From positions 1-14,461 of the forward strand of contig RFZH01000034.1 in the NCBI GenBank assembly GCA_009920815.1: a stretch of DNA of 14,461 nt. Direction: 5' to 3'. Shown in pieces: positions 1 to 7,197 of this stretch. A model generated the notes under the pieces. That model saw only the letters and a program-made list of their open reading frames with translations, was not told where the DNA came from and ran no database searches. This stretch comes from Paracoccaceae bacterium (lineage in GTDB: Bacteria; Pseudomonadota; Alphaproteobacteria; Rhodobacterales; Rhodobacteraceae). Made by a program: the position numbers and the translations under genes. Numbering within the stretch: the first letter of the stretch is position 1; each line of letters begins with the position of its first letter.

Positions 1-476
1 GCCAACGCGCGCCCAAGCGATGGCGCCATCGGCCAAGCACCGGCTTGCATCATCAACTCTGGGATGTCCCAAATGGCTTGCACCTCAACAATCTTACCGG
101 CTTCAAAGCGATAGAATTCATGAAATCGTATCTCAGCAATATGACCCGTCGGCGGAATGTCCAAAAATGATGCAACAAAAGTTCCGATGTAACGCCCTGC
201 ACATCCAACCCAATCATTGCCTTCATTCGTTGCGCCCGCCATGACGATAAAGTCACGTCGCTCAAGATCAGGAAACGCCGCTGACAAAGGCAAAAAACAG
301 CAATCAAACAACGCGTCAATACCCTGAAAACTTGCAAACGGATGACACATGTGTACCAGGCAATCTGGTGCCATGATCTCAGCCAAGGCCGCACGCGCAG
401 CCGGCACATCATTCCGATAGAGCGCCTGTCGAAAAGGGGCAATAAGCGTTTTGTGATGTGTGTGACTCTCGTTCAT
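1..476 (-). CDS. SnoaL/NTF2-like protein, 3' end cut by window edge
   Basis: The frame opens with ATG at 476 and stays open for 158 codons to the left edge, so the C-terminus is missing. It reads as one SnoaL-like (NTF2 superfamily) alpha+beta cone domain. The family signature DIPPTGH lies at about residues 106-112, followed by the strand AEIRFHEFYRF, and then WDIPELMMQAG at 136-146. This matches the N-terminal half of the two-domain protein at 8399-9406, which has GIAPTGK, a CEF strand and FDIPHLMIQAG at equivalent places. The full protein may therefore also carry two domains and be about 340 residues; that is inference. SnoaL-fold proteins include cyclases, isomerases and dehydratases, so the reaction cannot be named. 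No signal peptide is seen. It is the last visible gene of the minus-strand operon, 59 bp after the HpsN-like gene and behind a stem-loop. The Shine-Dalgarno sequence is weak. Confidence 0.85.
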   Translation of the reverse strand, partial: MNESHTHHKTLIAPFRQALYRNDVPAARAALAEIMAPDCLVHMCHPFASFQGIDALFDCCFLPLSAAFPDLERRDFIVMAGATNEGNDWVGCAGRYIGTFVASFLDIPPTGHIAEIRFHEFYRFEAGKIVEVQAIWDIPELMMQAGAWPMAPSLGRAL

Positions 477-503
477 TTTCTGTCCCAAAATATCCCGGGG
501 AGC

Positions 504-524
504 GCGAGGGGCAGCGCCCCTCGC
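504..524 (-). promoter_or_regulatory. Intercistronic GC-rich stem-loop
   Basis: The arms GCGAGGGGC (504-512) and GCCCCTCGC (516-524) are perfect 9-bp complements around a 3-base loop. The structure begins 11 bases past the stop codon of the HpsN-like gene and ends 27 bases before the next start codon. On the transcribed strand no run of T follows immediately (only a TATTTT about 10 bases on). It is therefore more likely an attenuator, RNA-processing or 3'-end protection element than a full intrinsic terminator. Confidence 0.55.
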
Positions 525-535
525 ACATGTGGGTG

Positions 536-1846
536 CTATTCTGCCGCCGTCCCATAAGCGACGTTCCTACCACCATAACGGCGGACCCGAACGTTACATT
601 GCTCTGCATGCCCGACGAAACCTTCCAACATGCACAATCGCGACCCATACGCCCCAACCATTGCAGCCGCTTCATCGGTGACAATACGTTGATAGCTATG
701 TGTTTTCAGATACTTGCCAACCCACAGCCCCCCTGTATAACGTCCTGCCTTTTTGGTGGGCAGAGTGTGATTGGTTCCAATGACTTTATCCCCATTTGCA
801 ACATTGGTGCGCGGACCAAGGAACAGCGCACCATAGGAATGCATATTTTCCAAATACCACTCGTCTCGGTCAGTCATGATTTGCACATGTTCATAGGCCA
901 TGTCATTTGCAACCTGCAGCATTTCTTCATGGGTATCACACACGATCATATCGCCATAATCACGCCAGCTGACTTCGGCGGTCTCGCGCGTTGGCAAAAT
1001 AGCAAGGATACGTTCGATTTCGGCCAAGGTGGCATCGGCCAGCTTGCGGCTGTTGGTGATCATGCAGGCGGGCGAATTATACCCATGCTCCGCCTGCCCC
1101 AATAGATCGGTTGCACATAGCTCGGCATCGACCGTATCATCGGCAATCACCATGGTTTCGGTCGGACCTGCGAACAGATCAATGCCGACACGGCCAAACA
1201 ACTGGCGCTTTGCCTCAGCGACAAAAGCGTTGCCTGGCCCCACCAACATATGGACAGGTTCAATCGATTGGGTTCCTATTGCCATGGCACCCACCGCTTG
1301 GATCCCACCAAGTACATAAATCTCATGCGCGCCTGCCATCTGCATTGCGGCAACGATCGCGGGATGGGGTTCACCGTTCACAGGCGGCGCTGATGCGATG
1401 ATACGGGGTACGCCCGCAACGGATGCGGTCAGCACCGACATATGGGCGGATGCAACCATTGGAAATTTTCCACCGGGCACATAGCACCCAACCGATTGCA
1501 CAGGAATGTTTTTATGCCCCAATATAACACCGGGCATGGTTTCCACTTCGATGTCGGTCATGCTTGCGCGCTGTTCTTGGGCAAAGCGGCGAATTTGCGT
1601 TTGCGCAAATTTTATGTCGTCCATGTCACGTGTGGATACTTTTTGCATCGCCGCCTCGATCTCGGACGCAGTTAGCCGAAACGAAGTCGGCGCATAACCA
1701 TCAAATTTCTGGCTAAGCTCACGCACAGCATCGTCGCCACGTGCTTCGATATCTTTTAGGATCTGTTCAACCGTTGCACGGACTTTCGCGTCATCTTCTG
1801 CACGTTCCGCTTCGGGTTTGGATTGTTTTAGATACTGTATTGACAT
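536..1846 (-). CDS. HpsN-like NAD-dependent dehydrogenase (histidinol dehydrogenase family)
   Basis: This 436-residue protein belongs to the zinc-dependent histidinol dehydrogenase family, which oxidises a primary alcohol through an aldehyde to a carboxylate using two NAD+. Expected residues are present: likely zinc ligands Q251, H254 (GQAEHG), D353 and H413 (GHAEQ), the catalytic pair E319-H320, and NHTLPT at 359-364. It resembles the HpsN branch (sulfopropanediol 3-dehydrogenase) rather than biosynthetic HisD: it has GTNHTLPTKKAGRYTGGLW where HisD has a GPNHVLPT-type segment, and it sits among transport and oxidoreductase genes with no his gene nearby. The start at 1846 has GAGGT 6 bases upstream (spacer TAAAAC) and lies 8 bp after the SnoaL gene, so the two are probably co-translated. 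The substrate is unknown: DHPS is one possibility, but no other DHPS-pathway gene is visible. Automated annotation may label it hisD, which would mislead. Confidence 0.9.
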   Translation of the reverse strand: MSIQYLKQSKPEAERAEDDAKVRATVEQILKDIEARGDDAVRELSQKFDGYAPTSFRLTASEIEAAMQKVSTRDMDDIKFAQTQIRRFAQEQRASMTDIEVETMPGVILGHKNIPVQSVGCYVPGGKFPMVASAHMSVLTASVAGVPRIIASAPPVNGEPHPAIVAAMQMAGAHEIYVLGGIQAVGAMAIGTQSIEPVHMLVGPGNAFVAEAKRQLFGRVGIDLFAGPTETMVIADDTVDAELCATDLLGQAEHGYNSPACMITNSRKLADATLAEIERILAILPTRETAEVSWRDYGDMIVCDTHEEMLQVANDMAYEHVQIMTDRDEWYLENMHSYGALFLGPRTNVANGDKVIGTNHTLPTKKAGRYTGGLWVGKYLKTHSYQRIVTDEAAAMVGAYGSRLCMLEGFVGHAEQCNVRVRRYGGRNVAYGTAAE

Positions 1847-1854
1847 GTTTTACC

Positions 1855-2385
1855 TCATACCTTTGGACGTGGCGCAACCTTGTCGCCGCGATCAAATGCT
1901 TCCCATCCCTCATTATTGAAAACGTCATGGCCCAATTGGGCTAAGACGTGCGGAAAATCGACCATGACCCAATTGTCGACAATTCTGTCATCTTGGACTT
2001 TCCAAAAATCCATATAGCGAATTTCAATCCGCTTGCCAGTCGGGGCAATGCCCATGAATTCACCGCTGTGCGTTGCCTCTTGACGACCAAAGGCGGCGGC
2101 CCATTCGCCCATGTAAAGACGTGCCTCGTCCACACAGACCTTATCAGAGAATGCGGCCTGAAACGGGCGCTGCCAATTGTCCTGAAATTCGCGCAGCCCA
2201 TGTTTTGTGCCGCACCCATAGTTGCCCATCCAACGAAAGTTTTCAGCGAAAAATTGACCGATGTCGTCAATACGGTGATCATTCAGACCATCCACCATCC
2301 CGTCGATAACGCGACGGGTTTGCTCGGTTTTGCCAAGGTCGGTGTCGCGCGACAACACCGCCTGTTCTGGACGGGATCCTTTCAT
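1855..2385 (-). CDS. Single-domain SnoaL/NTF2-like protein
   Basis: A 176-residue soluble protein with one SnoaL-like domain. WMGNYGCGT lies at 52-60, RPFQAAF at 73-79, GIAPTGKRIEIRYMDFW at 112-128 and DNWVMVDFPHVLAQLG at 137-152. It aligns best by eye with the second domain of the protein at 8399-9406, which has WWGPAGIGA, GPFRAAF and ENWIFIDLLHF in the same order and a similar PRV-type end. An upstream in-frame start at 2493 would add 36 residues that overlap the GMC gene. The start at 2385 is chosen because it gives the classic ATGA overlap with the GMC stop and has AGGAGG 4 bases upstream. Family members catalyse ring closure, isomerisation or dehydration, and some have no known activity. 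Here it probably acts on a product of the adjacent oxidoreductases (inference). Confidence 0.88.
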   Translation of the reverse strand: MKGSRPEQAVLSRDTDLGKTEQTRRVIDGMVDGLNDHRIDDIGQFFAENFRWMGNYGCGTKHGLREFQDNWQRPFQAAFSDKVCVDEARLYMGEWAAAFGRQEATHSGEFMGIAPTGKRIEIRYMDFWKVQDDRIVDNWVMVDFPHVLAQLGHDVFNNEGWEAFDRGDKVAPRPKV

Positions 2386-3896
2386 GCGGCCTCCTGTGTG
2401 ATAAATGTGGCGGCTTTCCAGCCAATCATCATGCTGGGTGCGTTGGTGTTGGCCGATGTGACCTGTGGCATGACCGATGCATCCGCAACCCATAGATTTT
2501 CGATACCCATTACGTTCAAGCTGGGTGACACCACCGCCCCAATCGCAGCAGTGCCAACAGGATGATAGGCGGTCGCACAGCGTTCAATGACATAACGACG
2601 CATTGCGTCATCGCTTTGCGCTGTCTCGGCGGGAAAGACCTCTGCCGCGCGGTAAGACCCAAAATCGGTCTGCGCCAACAACTTGCGCAACCGAAAAAGG
2701 CCTGCAACCAATGTGTCTAAGTCGGATGGGTCCTGCAGTATTCCCAGATCAACGGCAGGCGCAACCCGCGGGTCAGCAGACAACAGGCGCAATTCACCGC
2801 GCGACTTTGGACGACAAAGACACACATCCGCAAAATAACCCGCCCCATAAGTGTACCGCTGTCCAGTCCAACCCAGCTTGAACGGGATAAAATGGCTTTG
2901 TACATCCGGAACCGCATCGGTGCCGCGCGCATTGAAAAACGCCCCGCCTTCGACCGTGGGCGATGCAAGACGCCCTTTGCCTGTCATCGCATAGCGAAAA
3001 GGCGCGGCTGCCCATGCCAGCGATTGGCCCAGCGTTAATCCATAACCCGAATTCGGTCCCGCAAAGTACAGACCCACACTTGGATGATCATGCAAATTGC
3101 GCCCCACCTGCGGAAGATCATGTTTGACATCTATTCCGATGGCGGACAGATCAGAACGGTCCCCGATCCCAGAGCGCATCAGAATGGAGGGGGAACCAAT
3201 TGATCCCGCAGATAAAATAATGCCTTTATGGGCTGAAATCTCGGTACCATCGACCAAAATCACACGCCGCGCGCGATGGGTTTCGATGTCGATACGATCG
3301 ACCTCAACCCCCGTGATGATCTGCAAGTTCCCAGATCCAAGCGCCGGGCGCAAAAAAGCATCTGCCGCGGACCAGCGCCGGCCGTTGTGCAGATTAAAAT
3401 TGAACACGCCCGCGCTTTCATATTCGGGCGTTGGCGCGGCGCCACTGTTGCCTGAAAACATCGCTGACAGCTTTTGCGTCACCGGATGCGCCCCTGACAA
3501 TTGATGAGGCCTTAATTTTTCTTCGACCGCTTGAAACGCAGGCTCGACCGAAGACCAGTCCCATTCAGGATAACCCCAATCGTTGAAATCACGGCGCGTG
3601 CCCCGAAACCAAACCATTGAATTGATAGACCCTGAACCACCCAACATGCGGCCCCGCGGAATTTTTAGCTGACGCCCCTCCAAACCCGCTTGTTGCGTGC
3701 TGGAAAACCGCCAGTCGCGGGTTTTGCTGCCCATGAGCCAAACCAAGCCAAACGGCATTTTCACCAACGGGTGCTGATCAGATGGCCCCGCCTCAAGCAC
3801 AATGACGCGCCCTACTTGGCGGCGGATCAATTCGGCCGCAACGACACAGCCTGCAGAGCCTGCGCCAATCACGATATAATCGGCCGCCAGTGTCAT
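2382..3896 (-). CDS. GMC-family FAD-dependent alcohol oxidoreductase
   Basis: A 504-residue flavoprotein of the glucose-methanol-choline family, which oxidises alcohols to aldehydes. The ADP-binding motif GAGSAG is at residues 11-16, with E35 ending the second beta strand (VLEAG). The family signature RGRMLGGSGSIN lies at 81-92. The C-terminal substrate domain carries the likely catalytic pair H445 (HPVGT) and N485 (TNAP). Length is typical for the choline dehydrogenase-like branch. No signal peptide or membrane anchor is seen, so it is probably cytoplasmic. It starts 3 bp after the permease stop and overlaps the next gene by 4 bp, so translation is likely coupled. Choline is an unlikely substrate: no betaine aldehyde dehydrogenase is nearby and the transporter is of sugar type. 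A hydroxylated substrate delivered by the ABC system is the natural inference. Confidence 0.93.
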   Translation of the reverse strand: MTLAADYIVIGAGSAGCVVAAELIRRQVGRVIVLEAGPSDQHPLVKMPFGLVWLMGSKTRDWRFSSTQQAGLEGRQLKIPRGRMLGGSGSINSMVWFRGTRRDFNDWGYPEWDWSSVEPAFQAVEEKLRPHQLSGAHPVTQKLSAMFSGNSGAAPTPEYESAGVFNFNLHNGRRWSAADAFLRPALGSGNLQIITGVEVDRIDIETHRARRVILVDGTEISAHKGIILSAGSIGSPSILMRSGIGDRSDLSAIGIDVKHDLPQVGRNLHDHPSVGLYFAGPNSGYGLTLGQSLAWAAAPFRYAMTGKGRLASPTVEGGAFFNARGTDAVPDVQSHFIPFKLGWTGQRYTYGAGYFADVCLCRPKSRGELRLLSADPRVAPAVDLGILQDPSDLDTLVAGLFRLRKLLAQTDFGSYRAAEVFPAETAQSDDAMRRYVIERCATAYHPVGTAAIGAVVSPSLNVMGIENLWVADASVMPQVTSANTNAPSMMIGWKAATFITQEAA

Positions 3897-3899
3897 CGT

Positions 3900-4781
3900 C
3901 TATCCTTTTACCGCACCGGCCGTCAGGCCAGACACGATCTGGCGTTGAAACACCATAACAAGTGCAAATAAAGGTGCCGTGGCCGATACCACCGCCGCGA
4001 CTGCAAACATCACGTTGCCTTCGACCTGCGTGGTTCCCAAAAAGCTTGCGATCTTTGGAACCATGGTTTGGTTTTCTTGACTAAGCAGCATCGCAGTAAC
4101 GGCAAAATCATTATAGGCCAAAAGAAAACTGAACAGGCCTGTTGTAATCACGCCGGGCCACATGACAGGAATGATCACATGACGAAAAGCCTGAAAGCGC
4201 GTACAGCCGTCGACCATGGCGCTTTCGTCCATATCTTTTGGAATGTTCAAAAAGAAACTGTGCAGCATCCACAAGGTAAAGGGTTGGTTTATTGCAACCA
4301 AAACGATGATTGTGGTGGGCAGGTGGCCCCACAGGTTCCATTCAAAAAATGGCAAAAGATACCCTGATACCAATGTAATGTGCGGCATCGCGCGGAACAC
4401 AAGCGCAGCCATCAAAATCCAGAACGCATATTTATATCCCGAGCGCGCCAAGGCATATCCGCCCAATGTTCCCAAGGTCAGCGAAATGATCACCGTAAAA
4501 AATACCACGATCCCTGTGTTCAAAGTGGCGCGCCAAAATTCCTGTTCCACCCAAGCGCCATGATAGCCTTGGCCCGTAAAGGAGGAACCTGTTTCCGCCA
4601 ACGTGCGCACGCCCTGGATCGCATAGGTCCAATCACTTTTGGAAAAAAAGTCGCCTTGAACTTTGAAAGATCCCCAAAGCGTCCAAAGGAATGGAACAGC
4701 GGCAATAGCCAACCAAAGGGCAACAAAAGCAGTCGAGAAAACAACAAGACCCAGAGACCGTTTTTGCGAAGATGGTGTCAT
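3900..4781 (-). CDS. Sugar-type ABC transporter permease (MalG-like)
   Basis: A 293-residue inner-membrane protein of the CUT1 (MalG/UgpE) permease type with about six hydrophobic segments. The first is at roughly 10-35 (VVFSTAFVALWLAIAAVPF). The cytoplasmic EAA loop, which docks on the ATPase, is at about 186-206 (ESAMVDGCTRFQAFRHVIIP). A periplasmic stretch of about 40 residues follows the first helix. The start at 4781 is preceded by a G-rich Shine-Dalgarno sequence that overlaps the end of the upstream permease gene; the gap is 13 bp. It forms the heterodimeric channel with the permease at 4795-5826 and works with the binding protein and ATPase of the same operon. Confidence 0.95.
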   Translation of the reverse strand: MTPSSQKRSLGLVVFSTAFVALWLAIAAVPFLWTLWGSFKVQGDFFSKSDWTYAIQGVRTLAETGSSFTGQGYHGAWVEQEFWRATLNTGIVVFFTVIISLTLGTLGGYALARSGYKYAFWILMAALVFRAMPHITLVSGYLLPFFEWNLWGHLPTTIIVLVAINQPFTLWMLHSFFLNIPKDMDESAMVDGCTRFQAFRHVIIPVMWPGVITTGLFSFLLAYNDFAVTAMLLSQENQTMVPKIASFLGTTQVEGNVMFAVAAVVSATAPLFALVMVFQRQIVSGLTAGAVKG

Positions 4782-4794
4782 TTTATGTCCCCCC

Positions 4795-5826
4795 TCACAC
4801 CGGTTTTCGATTGAATTCGCGCCACGTGCGAATAAGGACGGGCGTCAGCAAAACCGCAACCCCTAGAATGGTCAACATTGACGTCGCCGCCGCAGACCCA
4901 AACAATTGAGTATCACCGCCACGCAGGTCGCTGTAGATGATATAGGACAAGGACGTTGCACTGGCCTGTGCGCTAAAGCCGACAATCGGTTCAAAAACGC
5001 GGAAATTATCCATCAATTGCATCAACGTGATGAACGTCACCAGCGGCGCCATATAGGGCACCACCACATAGCGTATCCGTTGCCAACGGCTAGCGCCGTC
5101 AATCATCGCCGCCTCGACCGTATCTTGTGGCACAGTTTGAAGCCCCGCATAGAACACGATAAAGCTGAAGGGTGCGGAATGCCAAACCCCATAGACAAAC
5201 AACGTGATCCACGTCAGCGTGGGCGATGCCTTGAGCGACAGATCAGGATCATCAAAAACGATTTGTAATGTGGCCCCGATCAACCCGCGGGCATCAATCA
5301 TCCAAAACAGGATCAAAGATCCGATCAAGGGTGTCACAATCATCGGCAAAAGAGACACGAAAATCGTGGGTCCCTTTATAGCCCGCGGCAATGCATTTAC
5401 GCCCAAAGCCACGGCCAAGCCCAACAAGATGACAAATGGTGTGACCACAAAGGTATAGGCCAATGTAAAGGCGACAGCGCGATAAAATGGCAGGTTCAAG
5501 ACCTGCGATAAAAACGTGCTTACCCCATCAGAGCTGCGCCAAGCCTCGGTGATTTCGGCAAAGGCCAGATGGCCACGGTTGGTGTAGGTGGCAAAGCCGT
5601 TGTATTTGCCCAATGGCGCGCTTTCTTTTAGCGCGCGCGTCGCCTCTTGGTCGACGGTGGTGGCCTGTTTACACCCAAACGGGCCACAGTTTTCAGTTAC
5701 TATCAAAACTTGATCGTGGGCAACAAAAAGCGATTGCACAAATACCGAAACAATCGGCAACGCAATAAAAAGCACCATGGCCGACAGCGATGGAAGAATG
5801 AACCATAGGAAAGTACGATGTTTCAT
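4795..5826 (-). CDS. Sugar-type ABC transporter permease (MalF-like)
   Basis: A 343-residue CUT1-type permease (MalF/UgpA class). TM1 spans about residues 8-32. The EAA loop is EAAMIDGASRWQRIRYVVVP at 238-257. Between TM1 and TM2 is an extended periplasmic region of about 80 residues that contains CGPFGC (47-52), where two cysteines could form a disulfide. An in-frame ATG at 5880 exists, but that extension runs straight through a strong stem-loop (5854-5877) and would add hydrophilic residues before TM1. The start at 5826 is preferred although its Shine-Dalgarno sequence is not obvious. Expression may therefore be lower than that of the binding-protein gene, as is common for such operons. Confidence 0.93.
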   Translation of the reverse strand: MKHRTFLWFILPSLSAMVLFIALPIVSVFVQSLFVAHDQVLIVTENCGPFGCKQATTVDQEATRALKESAPLGKYNGFATYTNRGHLAFAEITEAWRSSDGVSTFLSQVLNLPFYRAVAFTLAYTFVVTPFVILLGLAVALGVNALPRAIKGPTIFVSLLPMIVTPLIGSLILFWMIDARGLIGATLQIVFDDPDLSLKASPTLTWITLFVYGVWHSAPFSFIVFYAGLQTVPQDTVEAAMIDGASRWQRIRYVVVPYMAPLVTFITLMQLMDNFRVFEPIVGFSAQASATSLSYIIYSDLRGGDTQLFGSAAATSMLTILGVAVLLTPVLIRTWREFNRKPV

Positions 5827-5853
5827 GGGGCTGTTTAGTCCGTTGTCAGGGGA

Positions 5854-5877
5854 GCATCGGGCATTGCTGCCCGATGC
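5854..5877 (-). promoter_or_regulatory. Stem-loop between binding-protein and permease genes
   Basis: The arms GCATCGGGCA (5854-5863) and TGCCCGATGC (5868-5877) are perfect 10-bp complements with a 4-base loop. The element sits 11 bases past the stop of the binding-protein gene and 27 bases before the permease start. Its position matches the malE-malF type of intercistronic hairpin, which protects the upstream message from 3' decay so that binding protein exceeds permease. No U-tract follows, so read-through is expected. Confidence 0.7.
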
Positions 5878-5888
5878 CATTGGGTTAC

Positions 5889-7124
5889 TTATTTCAGATA
5901 ACCCTGTTCTTTCGCTGCTGCGTTATACGCCGCTTCGACATCTGCCAACGCTTGCTCTGCGCTTTCTTTGCCTTGCAAGAAATCAGACAGCTCATTGCCC
6001 AATGCTGTGTGCAATGCGCCCATGAAAGGCATCATTGGATAGGGTGGCGCACCTGCAGAGGCGGTCGCCGAAATGCCTTCGGCAGCGCGACCTGGCATAT
6101 AGCCATCAATCAACCAAACCGCTTTGTCGTTATTGGCTTTGACCATTTCGGTCGAAATACCGTTCAACATCGCGACAAATGTCGCCTCGGCATCTTCGTC
6201 AGAAATATTCTTTGAAATGGTAAAGCCATCCCACCACAATGTGGAGGCCGGTGTGGACCCGTTGCCCCATGTTGGTGCACCGATCAGACGGGTATTGGAG
6301 GTCACTTCTTCGGTCGATCCTTCGTCATCCAGAACGGCGCCACCACGTGATCCCCACATGTTGGCAATTGCCAATTCGCCGCCTTCCCAAAGTGCTTGGG
6401 TCGCATTGGAATCAAAGGTCAGGAAATCCGGATTTGAATATTCCATCAAGCTTTTCAGCATGTTCAAGGTTGCAACGCCGTGATCGTTATTGATCGCGAC
6501 TTCGGCAGTTCCCGGGACAAACATGTCGGCGCCCGTGCCCATATACATGTTCACGAATTCTTCGCCCAAGTTCCAACCGCTTTTGGTGTTCATTGCAAAT
6601 GGGTATTCCATGATACCGGCATCGCGAATGGCTTTGGACGCGGCCAGAACCTCTTCGTAAGTTGTTGGCGCAGAGACACCCGCCTTGGCCAAAATGTCGT
6701 CACGCACCCACAAATGCTGCGCGTTTGCCATGAACGCGATGGCCATAACCTTGCCGTCAATCGTCACCAGTTGCGTCTTTTGCAACCCTTGGCCATGCTT
6801 TGCGACCAGATCATCCAAAGGACGGATCAAATCCCCATTTAGCAAAGGCACGATCGAGCTGTTGGCAACAACCGCCGTAGTATATTGGGCAGGATTTGAT
6901 GTCAGCGCCGCAACCTGCAGATCTTTGTGCTCTGTGGTTTGGTTTTTCGAAACTTCTACGCCGCCACCTGCACAGGCCTCGGCGCCTGCCGCAACCGCAT
7001 GCAGCGCAGGAAAGTCATTTGACAAAATACGGACTGAGCCGCTGGTCAATCCACAGCCCGCATAGGCCGTGCTTGCCATAAGCGCTGATACAGCGCCAAC
7101 AAGTGCTATTTTTTTAAGAAACAT
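5889..7124 (-). CDS. Extracellular solute-binding protein of ABC transporter (family 1)
   Basis: A 411-residue periplasmic binding protein of the sugar-type family 1. A Sec signal peptide is clear: positively charged MFLKK, a hydrophobic core, and the AYA site after residue 22. The mature protein begins GCG; C24 and C51 could form a disulfide. The residues before C24 (AYAG) fit a lipobox poorly, so a soluble periplasmic protein is more likely than a lipoprotein. The frame extends upstream to 7289, but the added residues destroy the signal peptide and overlap the ATPase gene. The start at 7124 has GGGAGAGA just upstream. Aromatic and acidic residues typical of carbohydrate sites are present (for example W in NTKSGWNLGEE and TLWWDGF), but the ligand cannot be read from them. 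Confidence 0.95.
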   Translation of the reverse strand: MFLKKIALVGAVSALMASTAYAGCGLTSGSVRILSNDFPALHAVAAGAEACAGGGVEVSKNQTTEHKDLQVAALTSNPAQYTTAVVANSSIVPLLNGDLIRPLDDLVAKHGQGLQKTQLVTIDGKVMAIAFMANAQHLWVRDDILAKAGVSAPTTYEEVLAASKAIRDAGIMEYPFAMNTKSGWNLGEEFVNMYMGTGADMFVPGTAEVAINNDHGVATLNMLKSLMEYSNPDFLTFDSNATQALWEGGELAIANMWGSRGGAVLDDEGSTEEVTSNTRLIGAPTWGNGSTPASTLWWDGFTISKNISDEDAEATFVAMLNGISTEMVKANNDKAVWLIDGYMPGRAAEGISATASAGAPPYPMMPFMGALHTALGNELSDFLQGKESAEQALADVEAAYNAAAKEQGYLK

Positions 7125-7173
7125 TGTCTCTCTCCCTGTTTTCAAGATCCGTCGTGCACCCACGGACCGGTTT

Positions 7174-7196
7174 GCCCTTTTGGGCGTTAAAAGGGC
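7174..7196 (-). promoter_or_regulatory. Stem-loop after the ABC ATPase gene
   Basis: The arms GCCCTTTT (7174-7181) and AAAAGGGC (7189-7196) are perfect 8-bp complements with a 7-base loop. The structure starts 1 base past the ATPase stop codon and lies 49 bases upstream of the binding-protein start. No U-tract follows on the minus strand. It may be an attenuator or a processing site that sets a different message level for the binding-protein gene than for the ATPase gene. Confidence 0.5.
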
Positions 7197-7197
7197 C

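Noticed and set aside
53..442. Open frame of 129 codons on the minus strand
   Set aside because: It is an out-of-frame shadow of the SnoaL-like gene at 1-476, which shows the family motifs in a different frame.
458..1105. Long plus-strand open frame of 215 codons opposite the HpsN-like gene
   Set aside because: It is antisense to a gene with all family catalytic residues, and its translation shows no recognisable domain.
1592..1611. Perfect inverted repeat AATTTGCG/CGCAAATT with a 4-base spacer, similar to a LacI-type operator
   Set aside because: It lies inside the HpsN-like coding frame, lacks the central CG arrangement of the two intergenic sites, and is explained by codons for Lys-Phe-Ala-Gln-Thr-Gln-Ile.
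536..1846. Annotation as biosynthetic histidinol dehydrogenase HisD
   Set aside because: Sequence details around NHTLPT and the catabolic setting fit the HpsN branch, and no other his gene is near.
2386..2493. N-terminal extension of the single-domain SnoaL gene to 2493
   Set aside because: It would overlap the GMC gene by over 100 bases and has no ribosome binding site; the ATGA overlap start at 2385 has AGGAGG upstream.
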